Positions 20,781 to 32,333 are shown, counted from the first letter of the stretch. The stretch: 64,000 bases of DNA from Sesamum alatum (GCA_034509735.1 JACGWO010000011.1:25590979-25654978), one strand, 5' to 3'. Notes: generated from the letters alone by a model not told the origin. Program-made: numbers and translations.

Positions 20781-21298
20781 TGATAGGGGTAGTACCCCAT
20801 ATATGCTAAAAAGACATAAATGCCCTTAAAAAGAGGTTAAAATTGCATATGAGCCTGATGACCCGCGTACAACACAGCCAGGTCGCGGGTTCGGATACGC
20901 GACCCGAAACCCGAACAAGAGGACCCGAGATCTAGACCCTTGGTCTCCTGACAGCTGAAACCTTGAGATAACGCCACATGGACCAGGCAAGTACACGCAC
21001 TTGGCTCTATAAATACTCCTGTTCTACCACATTAATGGTAAGGCATATCTGATAGCATTCGACCTATCATTCTACTTAGATCGCATTTTTGCCATCTTGA
21101 GTTTGAGCTGACTTAAGCATCGGATGGTCTTCGCCGGGGACGATCCAGGCTAGGCTCACGTTTGCTCTCTTCTCAGGTACCCTTACTTTCCAAGTGACAG
21201 GTGGAGATGCTAAATTAGACGTCACCAAAGATCGCTACCCGCTACCGGATCAGTCAAGCACAGACGTCATCAAGGATCGCTATCCGCCACCCGGATCA
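20781..21298 (+). repeat. 3' LTR of the Tat-like element
   Basis: 518 bp, TGATAGGGGT...CCGGATCA. It has a TATA box (TATAAATA at 21008-21015) and a CTTAAGCATCGGA phrase common in plant Gypsy U5 regions. Near its end it carries two imperfect direct repeats of GACGTCA(C/T)CAA(A/G)GATCGCTA. Defined by the GATTG duplication. Confidence 0.85.
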
Positions 21299-21430
21299 GA
21301 TTGCATTAGTATAAATACCCGATTCACTATTCAGATTTGAGAGGGAAGAAAAGAAAAGAAGGCTTATACTATATTCTGGTGTAATTGTGCTAAATTGCAC
21401 CTTCGACTAATAAAATTTTAATCGATCTCA
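21299..21430 (+). repeat. 3' LTR of the older element, right part
   Basis: GATTGCATTAGTATAAATACCC continues the LTR broken at 16019. It matches 13854-13960 (GAAGAAAAGAAAAG, GTGTAATTGTG, ACTAATAAAAT). The end is set near ATCGATCTCA but is not certain. Confidence 0.6.
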
Positions 21431-22262
21431 GTTTTGCCCCACCACTACTTAAATTAAGTTGATTAAGATCAAAATTTATACGCAACTTCCTATTGACTTT
21501 TGCAACTTATTAAGAAACTTGTAAGTATTAAATTATTTTTCCAATAATTCAATTTTAATTACTTTTTAACTTTTAACCTTTATTTTCAAGCATCCTTCAA
21601 TTTTTACTATTACTTAATGTATTTTCTTTTAGAATTCAATTTCATCATGAAAGCAGAATTTATAACAGACAACGTCAATTCGGTATGGAAAAAAAAAAAA
21701 CCGTGGAAAAACTTGCAACTTGATGAGACGTGTGTTTTGGTAGGCTGTCTCGTCAGTATAATAACCCCCAACGACACAAGCACACTTTATATTACCTTTT
21801 GACTTTGTTAGAAACAAAATTATGTTATATGTATATATATTATTTTTCCATTTGCGCATTATTATAATTTCAAATTGAGATAACAAAAATAATATTACTT
21901 ATATTTTAACAAATATTTTTATAATCTTATTTTAAAAAGTTTAAGCACATACATCGTGCGTGCGGAAAAGTCTTCTATTGTAATTCTTATATATACATGT
22001 ATGCAACATGCTTCCTTAAATATATCGTGAATATCGTAAACATAATTTTATGTGTAGCTTGTCCACATAATTAAAATGCAAATAATTATACGACATCTTG
22101 TACTGTGTTGTATGTATACATATCATATATATAAAATAAGATAAAATATATTTGTTTTTACATAATTTATACCAATATAGTTTCATTAGTCTCATTGTTT
22201 ACGAAGATTTTCTAAATTAAATGGTCTTTTATGACGTGCAAAATGTCCCATTTTTAGTTTGT
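21431..22262. other. Intergenic AT-rich DNA
   Basis: No gene, RNA or repeat boundary recognised. Small frames at 21617-21886 have no recognisable motif. Confidence 0.3.
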
Positions 22263-22329
22263 CACTACAAAAAAATGCGGTAATTGAAACACGCATAGGC
22301 ATGATATGTTTTTTTTTTTATATATAATT

Positions 22330-22940
22330 TGAAATGGGCAAAAGCTCACTGGATGAACCTGGATCAACTTTTGGAACGGTCATGAAACGGTACACCATGT
22401 TCCTAATATTTAGGAACGGTTACAACTAGCCCGTTCCTATTTTGGAACTGTTTTTGACTCACAAGCTAACAACTGTTCCTGATTAGCTTTGTGTATATGA
22501 ATATATAGTTTGTGTATTTGGAACACCCAGTTAATATTTGGAACGATCACATGTTATGTGATTGACATAATTTGGAACGGTCGCTGCAACTCTATTTGCA
22601 TCAAACTTAATATATGGGAGATGCACTTTTTCACTGATTCCGGAATACACATTGGAACAATGTATGTTTAATCTGAGTGATAGATTTTAGAACGGTATGT
22701 GGAACTCTGCTTGAACTTGACTTCGTACTGAACGTAGGAACGATTCTGATCTTTATTTGGAATACACAGTTGACACGGTATAGGGATCTCTCTTTGGAAC
22801 ACCAACAATGATATGTGGTCATTGCATTTGGCTAAATTTAGGAACGGTTAGTCTCTTATTTGGAATGGTCAGTTTGTACGATTGTACCAATGGTGGGCAT
22901 ATTTGTCCGATCTTGTTTGGAACGGTGAGCTCGATAATTT
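22330..22940. repeat. Subterminal motif block of the CACTA element, left
   Basis: GGAACGGTC/GGAACGGTT and one-base variants occur about ten times in both orientations (for example near 22374, 22413, 22541, 22572, 22920). CACTA elements carry such repeated sites for binding of their second protein near both ends. Confidence 0.75.
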
Positions 22941-23189
22941 TAGCATTCCGTGACCAAGCAAAAGCTCTGTTCTTAAATTATTTATTAATGGTTTTTTTAG
23001 TTTATATAATAATAATTATTTATATAAATAAAATAAAATAAATAAATATATTTTTTTTAAATTGTTTAAATAATGAAACACGTAGAAAGATGTTCTGCAG
23101 TACTAAAATACGCATAATTACGAAAAATATATATTAATAAAAATATTATCCAATTTAATTACAAATATTAAAATAAATATCCTAAATCT

Positions 23190-24744
23190 ATACCTCATCC
23201 CCCTCGTCATGGTTCATGTCAGCATCATCTGGAGCACGAGGGTCTGTCGGAGGCTGTGACGGGCCTGCAATGGAGTTATTGGTCTGCATGGACTTCATCA
23301 TAGCCATCATGTCGACCATCATCATTTGGAGCAGGACCATGCATTCCTCCATGTCAGACGGTGGCGGCGGTGGTGGTGGTGATGATGGTGATGTATAGGT
23401 CTGGGTAAGGCAGTGGGCCTCATAACTAAGACCGAATACCTAGCCCGTGTTCTTGCCCCCGATTGCTGCCAGCCACAGATCTTGCTCGATTATCGCCACC
23501 AAGCCCTCCGATTCTACAAGAATATCCCGAGGATCGACAGGCCTGAGGCTAGTGATCTCCAACATCTTCTGGAACCTCTCCTGCAAAACAAAGCAAATTA
23601 TTATTATTATTACCAAAAAGTAAAGGCAAAAAAATTAAAGTATACTTAAATACTTACCGCCACGTCCGCTGCCTTCGGCCCGCTCCAGCCGCCCTCGACC
23701 TTCTTCTTGTATCATATGGAGGATAACTCAATTTGCTTGACTGGACGACCGAGCTATGCTTCTTGCACAAAAAAGGAACAGTTAGTCAAGTTTTTATTTA
23801 ATATTGATCAATGTTTTAAAAAATATAAATTACTTACAATCTTCCTCTTGTGCATGCCGACTGAGGAAGAACCCCCACGGTAGACAGTAGAGGATACTGT
23901 GGGGTTGGCCAATTGGTTGGCCTTGTTCTTGGCGGCCTCGGTCTTGAACTCCTTGTTGTCCTAGTACAGTTGGAGCTGCCGCTAGACGTCGTCGCCAGCC
24001 ACAACGGTTTCACCAAAGACTTTCTGGCGAGAGTGAAGTGCTTGCGGATGAATTTCCCTACAAGCATGTGGAATATGCGGAACATGGACTCATCGTCACA
24101 GTCCCACTAATACGTCATCTGCAAAAGACTTTTTTTTTTTAAAAAAAAAATATGTAACACAAAAATTCAATTTATACCATTAACTAGAAATTAAAATAAA
24201 TTACCTTCAAACTCTCGAACCAGAAATGCTGGTGCTCTGGCGGCACCTAGCCCAAACATCCCCAAGGGTGGGGATAATGCCCTCGTACCACCGTGTACAT
24301 GCGCTCGTGTATCTTGCGCACAACCCTGAAATACATATTAATTAGTGTTTATGAAAAAAAATTCAAATAAATAACAAAAATATTTAAAAGAAATTATACC
24401 TGGCGTCGACGAGGGTGATATATCAACGCATGGATAGTGGGGGGACTGGTGGTGCAGGTGGGGGTAGTGCAACCCATGGACGAGCGGGTCTACCGACGGT
24501 GCGGGAGTAGATGGTTCGGCCTCCTCTGTGGTTGGTACAGGAGTAGACGGATTTACCTCTGAATCCGTCACTGGGCGGCAGCTAACTGCTCAGTCCACGG
24601 TGGTGGTGGGAGTGGTCGGAATGCTGCTTCCCTAACCTGGGAAGCAGCATCTGCTGGTGGTGGAACCGACGGGCCACGAGCGCGACCAAGGCTACGGCCG
24701 CGAGTATGTCCACCTCCTCGAGGAGGCAAATCTCTACTAGACAT
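23190..24744 (-). pseudogene. CACTA second protein, Transposase_24 (Ptta/En/Spm) type
   Basis: The minus strand starts at 24744 with MSSRDLPPRGGGHTRGRSLG, a Gly/Arg-rich N-terminus. It breaks soon after at ..QLAAAQ-stop. GT-AG-like introns are plausible near 24330-24400 and 24120-24200. The family block is readable at 23830-23990: DNKEFKTEAAKNKANQLANP then STVYRGGSSSVGMHKRKI, the NKANR...HRGG pattern of Transposase_24. The C-terminal exon (23580-23200) has RFQKMLEITSLRPVDPRDIL and ends Met/Asp-rich. In En/Spm the second protein binds the subterminal repeats and helps excision. Several stops and a frameshift in the DNK block show decay. Confidence 0.75.
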
Positions 24745-25800
24745 GATTTACAATTTTTTTCAAAATATTAGTGGTATGATTTTTTTTTAAAAAAAATATA
24801 ATTATCAATTTATTTTTTAATAATGATAATTTCATCAAATTTCATAATTATTCTAATAATTATCGAAATTTTTCAATAATTATGTAATTAATGTAATCCT
24901 AGAAATTTTTTCTATAATGTAAATCAAATCCCAAAATTCTTTCCTAACATGTATACTAAATCCAAAAATTGTATACTAAGGCCCAAATTAATCAAATAAA
25001 TGGTAGATTATTGAAATTTTTGTTACAATATATGCTAATGCCAAAATTCTTTCCTAAAATTTGTACTAAATCTTACAGTTATTTCCTAAATATATACTTA
25101 ATCCCAAAATTCTTTCCTAAAATTACATTAAATACTTATATTTTCCTATATCCTTATACTAAATTCCAAAATTCTTCCATAAAATATGATTATATATTAT
25201 AATAATCAGTACCTATATTTCTTATATCCTTACAATATATTATATTTAATTTCACATAAATTCCAAAAAAATTCACAGAAATTTCAGAAAATTAATAGAA
25301 AAACTTCAAAAAATCCTGAAAAAATTCCAAAAAATTTACAAAAAAATTACAACATTTTTCAGAAATTCATAAAGAAATATTTTAAAAATTACAGAAATAG
25401 TTTTCATTAAATCATAAATTCTGAAAAATTCTTCAAATTTACCAAACAATTCTGAAAAATTTTAGACAATTTTTAGAAAATATTTTAAAAATAACAGAAA
25501 ATTTCCTTAAAATAACAGAAAATAATTTACAAAAAAAATATAGAATTTACAGATTTTTTTCTTAAAAAAAAGCAGAAAATTTTCAAAAAATATTTAAAAA
25601 TTACAGAAAATACTTAAAAATTACAGTAAAAATTCAGAAAACTTCAGAAAATTACCCAAAAAAATTACCAACAATAATGCATTTACATTTATATTTACAT
25701 TTACCAAAATTACCCAAAATTACATAAATTTAACACACTAATTTAATAAAATTATCAACAAAATTGCACAAAATTACCAACAACAATATTCTAAAACTAT
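24745..25800. repeat. AT-rich degenerate tandem repeats inside the CACTA element
   Basis: From 24900 to 25190 the phrase CCAAAATTCTTTCCTAA recurs every ~50-60 bases with CTAAAT spacers. From 25260 to 25650 short AAAATTTCAGAAAATT-type units dominate. No gene is seen. Confidence 0.7.
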
Positions 25801-25899
25801 AGCAACAAAATTTCATTTAAATAAAATAAATATAGCAACAATATAGTCCACCTATCTGGATGGAGGAGGCGGCGGGGAAGGGCGAATCCGGGTAGTAGT

Positions 25900-26114
25900 G
25901 GTGGGAGGCGAATACGTGAGGGGTAGCACAGAGAGAGAGAGCAGTGGTGGTGACACAAACTGACGAGGGGTAGCACAGAGAGAGAGAGCAGTGGTGGTGG
26001 CACAAACTGGTGAGGGGCAATGGTGGTGGCAGGCGGTGGCAATGGTGGTGGGAGGTGGATAGCGGAGGCATTCGGATGGCAGTGATGGTGGAGGCGGCGG
26101 TGGACGGTGGTCTT

Positions 26115-26153
<39 letters not shown>

Positions 26154-26155
26154 GT
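25900..26155. repeat. Purine-rich low-complexity block with (GA)n
   Basis: AGGGGTAGCACAGAGAGAGA is duplicated at about 25919 and 25973, and a pure GA run lies at 26118-26151. The minus-strand frame (25797-26186) reads LSLSLSLS and Pro/His runs and is not a credible protein. It may be leader sequence of the 24744 gene. Confidence 0.75.
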
Positions 26156-26179
26156 GAAAAGTGAAAAAAAAATAGCTAG

Positions 26180-26440
26180 GGGCCAATTTATATTACATTT
26201 TTGGAATGGTCATAATTTGCTCTGGCTGTTCCGATACCCGGTTCCATAGTCAACAAACGTCGTCGTTATAATATCTTGTATTGATATTGAAACTCATTGG
26301 AACGGTCATTTAAGAGTGGAACCGTTACCAGTACCGTTCCTAATCGCTCAAACGATGTCGTTTAAAGAACTTTATGTTTTAATAGTTCCTATAATGTTCA
26401 TAGACCGTTCCTATTTGTATTGCAAATAATATTTTATTTT
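26180..26440. repeat. Internal block of CACTA subterminal motifs
   Basis: GGAATGGTC, GGAACGGTC and the reverse form CCGTTCC recur seven or more times, as at 22330-22940 and 30130-30520. An internal location is unusual for a single element. Confidence 0.7.
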
Positions 26441-26649
26441 TCTAAAAAATAAATAAAAATTTAAGAAAAAAAATTCCGAACACGTGTATGAGCAAAGAAA
26501 GGTATACAATGTGCCGTTTAAAGAATTTGAAAACATAAAATATTTTTCAAAGTTTGGACACAGGTTCACAATATGAAGTATATTTGTATATTTAAGTTTG
26601 TTAGTATTTCACAGATGTAACTAGCATCTTATATTATTGTAGATATGAT

Positions 26650-29600
26650 TTACCACGCAAAAGAATACATTATATGTAGTTTTTGAAAATTCTGAGTGTG
26701 CATATATCGAGATCGTATTCGGCCAGTATTTGTCATCATATGAACCAGTGCATCCTTCAATCCGGCCATCTGATTGAAGCCATTCACGATGTAAGACAGG
26801 ATCATCGTCACTTCTGCTCTAGGGCCCCAATAATGCAACTTCAACAATTCGTTGTTCGTATGATTCAATTCGAATTTCACCTGCAATTCATATAGCAATT
26901 GAAATAATTTATAAGAAATTGAGCAGACCTTCGTAATTTATGAGAAAGTGACACTTACACGATGCTTGAACAAATTCTTGAATTCATTTGCCAATTGACC
27001 AATTATTGGGTCCTCTGAATGGTGTTGCTCGTATAGTTCATTCAAGAACGACCTGTATCAGAAATAATGATAATTATAAATATACATGTTCAAACTGAAA
27101 TGATCAAAAAGAGTATATATATATATATATATACATTATGTATCTAAAATACTTACTCGTAGTACAACGCAATTACTTCACAATTACCCAACACGTACGT
27201 CTCGATTATATGAAGTTCCTCACTGCCCAACCACCTTTTTTCTGAGGCTCCACTTGTTCGACCCGGGTGATTGAAAATGGACTGTACCATTCGATCGTCA
27301 TTGCTCGTGAGATCATCGTTTTGGCCAGGTTTGTGTTCGCTTGCAAAGAATGTGCGGTTCGACGTAGTGGGAAGAGAAATGCCCGATTTCTTCGACAATC
27401 TCTACAATTGATGCCTCGACATGTGCTGTGTTTTTCACCTTCTTCTTAAAATCGCGGAGGAATCTATTCGTACGAATATTTATTAAAATGCGAATGACAG
27501 AAAATAATATATATAAAAAGTAAAATTTTCTAGTGTAGTTACCTCTCAAATGGCTACATCCACATGTATTGCATGGGCCACCTAACGCGCGCCTCATATG
27601 GAAGGTGAACAATTAGGTGCTCCATTTGAGTCGAAAAAAGAAGGAGGAAATATTTTCTCAAGGTTGCACATGATGACGGCTACACTGTCTTTCAATTCTT
27701 TTACCTTGTTGGCATCTAGCGTGGTTGAGCATAGGATTGGAATAGAAGGCTCACTTCCATCAAGACCCCCCACACGTGCTCAGGAAGCATTTCACAGACG
27801 GCAACCGAAATCAACTTTTTCATGAATACATGACAATCACGACTCTTCATGCCGTGCATCCTTAGCTCTTTCATGTCGACGCATCGGGACAAGTTAGATG
27901 CGTACCCATCAGGAAACCTAAGACAACGATTCCACCCATATATCCTCTTCTTCTGATACTTCGTCAGTGTATATACAACTTTGGGAATCATGTTCAGTCT
28001 CCTTTCGTCCACCTCAAGCTCCGTCCGATTACATATGATCTTTAGATCCTTCCGTGTATTTAGATTATCCTTCGTTTTGCCCTTTATGTCCATTACAATA
28101 TTGAATATATTGTCGAACATATTCTTCTCAATGTGCATGACATCAAAACTGTTTCATATCAGGTGCGTCCCTCAGTATTCAAGCTCCCAAAAGATGTTTT
28201 TCTTCGTCCACTTATGGTCGATACCGTAGCCTTTCGATTCATTCAGCGGTTGTTCGACTGCAACACTAAATTCATTGACATGGGTTCGGATCTGCTCTCC
28301 AGTCAGCCTCGAACGTGCAATCTTCCTTTCCATTCGCTTTTTAGTGAAGGCTTTCTTGTTCCTGCGGTAAAAATGGTCGGTGGGAGAAACTACCTGTGGC
28401 AGTCAAAATAGCACGCCTTCGGACCGTGCTGCAAATAGAATGTCTGTGTATCCTTCATACAAACTGGACACCCCATAACACCGGCGATACTCCATCCAGG
28501 TGCCATCCCATAAGTGGGTAGGTCATTCACTGTCCACATCAATGTGGTCCGCATCATGAATGCCTGGTTTGTCGCATTGTCGTGCGTATGTACACCCACA
28601 TGCCATAAATTGTGCAACTCCTCGATCAACGACTTCAGGTAGACATGGATCAGAAGTTTGGGATTGGATATGCCAGGGATCACCATTATTAGGAACATAT
28701 ACTCAAACTTCATGCACATTCCTGGTGAGAGATTGTACGGTGTAAGTATCACGGGTCAACATGAGTGAGTTTTACCATACTGCCGGTGCGGTGCAAACCC
28801 ATCTGTGCATAGTCATAGTCTAACATTACGAAGCTCAGCTGCAAAATCGGGATATTTCTGATCGAAATGCTTCCAAGCCTCTGCATCGGACGGATGACAC
28901 ATGGATCCCTCCTCCGTCTGATGGCTAGCATGCCACATCATGTGCTCGGCAGTGGCCTCCGACGCATATAACCTCTGCAGCCAAGGGGTAAGCGGCAGGT
29001 ACCTAAAAATGACATACGTGGATTTTTTGGGTCTAGGATTTCTCTTCCTGGTGGGCTTGTACCTAGCATCTCCACAAAACTTGCAATATTCTAGATCAGT
29101 GTCGTCTTTCCAGTACAACATGCAACCATTTTTACACACATTAATCTTCTCAACTGGTATACCCAAGTCTATTATCAATTTCTTCATGCTGTAATAATCG
29201 GGGGAAAGTGTGATCGCGGAGCATTATATGATCAACCCACTGGCACAGTTGATCATATGTTCGCGCTGAAAAACCCCCTTCAGCCTTGATATTCACCAAA
29301 CTAGCAATTGATGCCCACTGAGATTGAGTGCAGCTGTTCCATAATGCTTGGTCGGTAGCATGCACTATCCCAAAAAAAATGGTCTGACAACCCAAACACA
29401 TAATCATAGGGCCCCACACCATAATATGAACTAAGCTCGACATCAGAAGGACAATACCTAGTACCATCATCAGGCACACCCTCCTAGTTTAGACGGTCAG
29501 GCGGCATCAAAACCATCCTCTGCGCCCAATCCATCTGAGCCGCATCACCCCAATGCGAACTACCCTTCTCCTGAACGATTGGCATTTATTGCTGCTGAAT

Positions 29601-29891
29601 AGGGGGCGCGGTCAATGCATCAAAGTATTCCTGCATCATTTCCTAACCATGCGAAGTCCAATTATAATACTCCAGCATAAACCCTTTCATACACAAGTAA
29701 AAATTTACCTCGTTAGGTGTTTTGAACCGTTCGTTTTTGCACTTTCGGCACAGACACTTAATCTTCTCCCCATCCATATATACACGTTGAGACTTGGCCT
29801 ATTCTAGAAATGCAGTAACACTATCCTCAAACTCCGGCATCACACACAATAGGTCTCGATCATACATCCATCTCCTTAACTGTCTTAACAT
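26650..29891 (-). pseudogene. CACTA Tnp2-type transposase
   Basis: Read on the minus strand from 29891, the N-terminal transposase-associated domain appears (RWMYDRDLLCVMPEF, IKCLCRKCKNE, VNFYLCMKGFMLEYYNWTSHG) with three in-frame stops. The Tnp2 core follows: KKLIIDLGIPVEKINVCKNG and YWKDDTDLEYCKFCGDARY (29187-28990). Next are NLSPGMCMKFEYMFLIMVIP, RTTLMWTVNDLPTYGMAPGW and CPVCMKDTQTFYLQHG (28752-28390), then FDVMHIEKNMFDNI (28140). The C-terminal DUF4218-like part is at 28138-27716, and a tail with FNHPGRTSG and YVLGNCEV (27330-27160) and YIVNGF (26800). The catalytic protein of En/Spm-type elements cuts the ends. Stops, intron-like gaps and frame changes mean this copy is dead. Confidence 0.85.
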
Positions 29892-30129
29892 GATTACTCC
29901 TACGTACACAAGCAATTCACAACTAAATAAGCAGAACAAATTTATATATATATATATATATATATATACAACCATTAAAAGGTTTCAACTTAATAAAACA
30001 CCTTCAAAGATCAATGCAAATTTAATGGAGATTGTTGATATTTTTTATCTTACGTATAAATATTCAAGAGAGGGAGTTAAAAGAAATGAATTGGAGAGAG
30101 AGTAAGAAGAGAAAAAATGAAGAGGACAT
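29892..30129. other. CACTA leader region with (AT)n run
   Basis: Non-coding stretch upstream of the transposase, with TATATATATA at 29941-29970. Nothing else recognised. Confidence 0.4.
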
Positions 30130-30520
30130 ACATATAAAAAAAAATATTGGAACGGACATTGGAATATTATTTGGAACACCAAAACTAGCCATTAAAATAC
30201 AACCGTTGCTTTAGCATTAGGAACAAGGTCAGGAGCGGAAACACGAACACTAAGATATCCGTTAAAATATATCCATTGAAGTATATTTGGAACGGTAATC
30301 GAAATACATAATCTGTTAGGTACACACCGTTCCTGATAGTAACAAATTTTGGGACAGTCCTTGCAACTCTAACTTAGTTTTCATAAGTCCCACAATTAGG
30401 AATGATCATTGCATTACAATGTTTACATAAGGCGTAAAACGGTCTCATTTAACACTATATTTTAGAACGGTCAACCAAACGTTCCAATTCGTAATGGTCG
30501 TTGGAACACTACATTTTCTT
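30130..30520. repeat. Subterminal motif block of the CACTA element, right
   Basis: GGAACGGAC, GGAACGGTAA, CCGTTCC, AGAACGGTC and similar words recur across this stretch. The expected terminal TTTTTTGTAGTG is absent; TGTGTAGTTG near 30615 is at best a worn remnant. Confidence 0.65.
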
Positions 30521-30671
30521 AAAATTTTAGGTAAGTAATTGAACTTAAAATTGTACAAAACCTATATTATAGGACGAAAATGCAATTGTCCCATATAAAA
30601 TATTTATTTAAAATGTGTAGTTGATATGAATATATAGTAACATATGCTGGATCAACACAACATTGCTCCAC

Positions 30672-30678
30672 TATAAAA
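30672..30678 (+). promoter_or_regulatory. TATA box of the carboxylesterase-like gene
   Basis: TATAAAA lies 70 bases before the ATG at 30748, so transcription would start near 30703 with a ~45-base CT-rich leader. It sits only about 150 bases beyond the CACTA motif block. Confidence 0.6.
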
Positions 30679-30747
30679 TCCCCCCCATGGGGTTAACATT
30701 TGCAAGCACAACAGCTTCTCTTCTCTTCTCTTTCTCCCTTCCAACAT

Positions 30748-31847
30748 ATGATGGATCAACACAAAATTTCAGCAGCATCATTTTCCAGTTTTGTCCTTTT
30801 CTTTTTCTGTATTTCCCTCTCATCCCAAACAATTAGGGCAGAACACACTTGGCAAGAAGCCTTTAAGGCCCTGGGAATTGCATGGAACCCGGATGGAACC
30901 TTAAACCGGAGCATCGACATTCCCATGGTCGACCCGACCCCGTATGCAGACACCAAACCCGCCCCGATTGCCCTTTCCCAGGACATTTACCTCAGCCCGA
31001 ATAGCAAAGCCTACATTCGCCTCTACATACCCGTCAACCCGCCCAAGAACCGGAAACTCCCCCTCATCATCTACCTCCACGGCGGCGACTTCGTCCTCTT
31101 CAGCGTCTCCACCGTCATCTTCCACAACTTCTGCAACGACATCGCCTCCCAGTTCCCCGCCGTCGTCGCCTCCGTCGAGTTCCGCCTCGCCCCGGAGAAC
31201 CGACTCCCCGCGGCCTACGACGACGCTCTCAACGCCATCTTCTGGCCAAGAACCAGGCCCTGGGGATCGGCGGCCGTGATCCCTGGATGGAGTACGCTGA
31301 TTTCTCCAGGGTTTTCTTGCTGGGCAGCGGCGCCGGCGGCAACATAGTCTACCACACGGCGCTGCGAGCTCTGGACTTTGATATCCGGCCCTTGAAAATT
31401 AAAGGGTTGCTTATGAATCAGGCGTATTTCGGCGGGCTGAAGAGAACTGAGTCGGAGATCCGGCTCAAGGATGACCCGTACGTCGCTCTGTATGTCAACG
31501 ACGTGTTATGGACCCTGGTATTGCCCAAGAACCTGAACCGGGATCACGAGTTCTGCAACCCGATTTCAGGCGGGACGTATTTGGGTCGGGTGTTCCGGTT
31601 GCCGAAAGTGTATATAAAGGGTGATTTCGGAGACCCGTTAGTTGACAGGTCGGTTCAGCTGGTGCAATTCTTGCAGTCATGTAGGGTCCGTGTGTATTAC
31701 CGGTTTAATCAAGGAGGTTTTCACGGGATGGAGCTACTGAACCGGACAGCGGCTCAGCAACTGTACGATGACATGAAGGCGTTTGTGAATGACGCACATG
31801 CAAATCTGAACTCAGAGGATATCTCTGAGCTTCATTCTTCCTACTGA
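30748..31847 (+). pseudogene. Carboxylesterase-like (CXE, alpha/beta hydrolase), frameshifted, catalytic Ser lost
   Basis: An intronless gene in two frames, 30748-31245 and 31248-31847. A single base is missing near 31244-31247, after AYDDALNAIFW. As read, the protein ends 34 residues later. The N-terminus has a signal-peptide-like hydrophobic run (SFSSFVLFFFCISLSSQ), unusual for plant CXEs, which are mostly cytosolic. Family marks follow: EAFKALGIAWNPDGTLNR, LPLIIYLHGGDFVLFS, SVEFRLAPENRLPAAYDDA, DFSRVFLLGSGAGGNIVYH, GDPLVDRS and GGFHGMELL. The oxyanion motif HGGG reads HGGD. The nucleophile motif G-x-S-A-G-G reads GSGAGG, so the catalytic serine is glycine. Asp and His of the triad are retained. 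By eye it is closest to the CXE8/CXE9-like group. It could be a pseudogene, a non-hydrolytic homologue, or an intact gene with an assembly error at the frameshift. Confidence 0.8.
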
Positions 31848-32057
31848 GATTATTACAGCACGAGTTCGATAATTTAAATTACTATATTATTCAGACAACC
31901 TTAATTATTCCGTCGTCTTGTTTGCTTTTGTCCTTTGGGATTGTGCAGTGTTTTCCTATCAGTGTCCTGGGCTTGTATTTGCTGCGGATATGAAATAAAA
32001 ATCACATTTGCCCAGTACTACAATCTTAATTTTAGGCAGTTGATTGATTGCGATCGT
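31848..32057 (+). other. 3' flank of the carboxylesterase-like gene
   Basis: AATAAAAAT near 31994 could serve as a polyadenylation signal ~150 bases after the stop. Nothing else recognised. Confidence 0.35.
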
Positions 32058-32333
32058 GGCTACAAGAAAATGACTCAATAATTATAACGGAAAATCAACA
32101 TTGAATTAATTAGCAAATAAAATTTTTGTTATCAATCTACGTTATTTAATATAAGAATTTACTTGTTAATGAATTTAGTAACGAAAATCTACTTGTTAAT
32201 GAATGTGGTATCAAATTATTTAAAATATATATTAAATAGTGTAGATTAACAATGAGAATTTTACTTGCTAATTAGCTCGACACTGATTTCAACATCAAAT
32301 TTATCATAGCTATTGAGATATTTTGTAATAGTG
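32058..32333. mobile_element. Small CACTA-like inverted-repeat element, copy 1
   Basis: Worn ends GGCTACAAGAAAATG and ...ATTTTGTAATAGTG recall CACTACAA...TTGTAGTG. Inside, TTAATTAGCAAATAAAATTTT pairs with AATTTTACTTGCTAATTAG. The same internal phrases occur at 35503-35757. Non-coding. Confidence 0.55.

Larger units (their letters stand above)
16020..21298 (+). mobile_element. Tat-like Gypsy retrotransposon with large deletions and three 3' arrays
   Basis: The element starts TGATAGGGGTAGTACCCC and ends ...CCACCCGGATCA. It is flanked by the exact 5-bp duplication GATTG (16015-16019 and 21299-21303). In order it has a truncated 5' LTR, gag, protease and RT remnants, the last residues of integrase, three tandem arrays (18370-20600), a polypurine tract and a complete 518-bp 3' LTR. 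The 5' LTR lacks ~420 bp and part of the primer site, and RT is joined directly to the end of integrase. It is non-autonomous and cannot start a new cycle by itself. Confidence 0.85.
22263..30520 (-). mobile_element. CACTA (En/Spm) transposon, decayed, right end not found
   Basis: The left terminus is CACTACAAAAAAATGCGG at 22263. Blocks of the short motif GGAACGGT follow it (22330-22940) and recur at 26180-26440 and 30130-30520, like subterminal binding sites. Two minus-strand genes match the two CACTA proteins: a Tnp2-type transposase (29891 to 26650) and a Transposase_24-type second protein (24744 to 23190). No clean TTTTTTGTAGTG terminus is visible to the right. The three motif blocks leave open whether this is one element or two joined ones. 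Confidence 0.8.

Noticed and set aside
23216..23649. Plus-strand frames with Gly runs
   Set aside because: They are opposite the C-terminal exon of the CACTA second protein, whose minus-strand reading matches the family.
25797..26186. A 129-codon minus-strand frame with LSLSLS and Pro-rich runs
   Set aside because: It is encoded by a GA microsatellite and duplicated purine-rich phrases. No start context or homologous motif.
30700..30747. An upstream extension of the esterase-like protein beginning at a TTG
   Set aside because: There is no ATG in this stretch, and the TATA box at 30672 would place the transcript start at about its beginning, so it is leader sequence.
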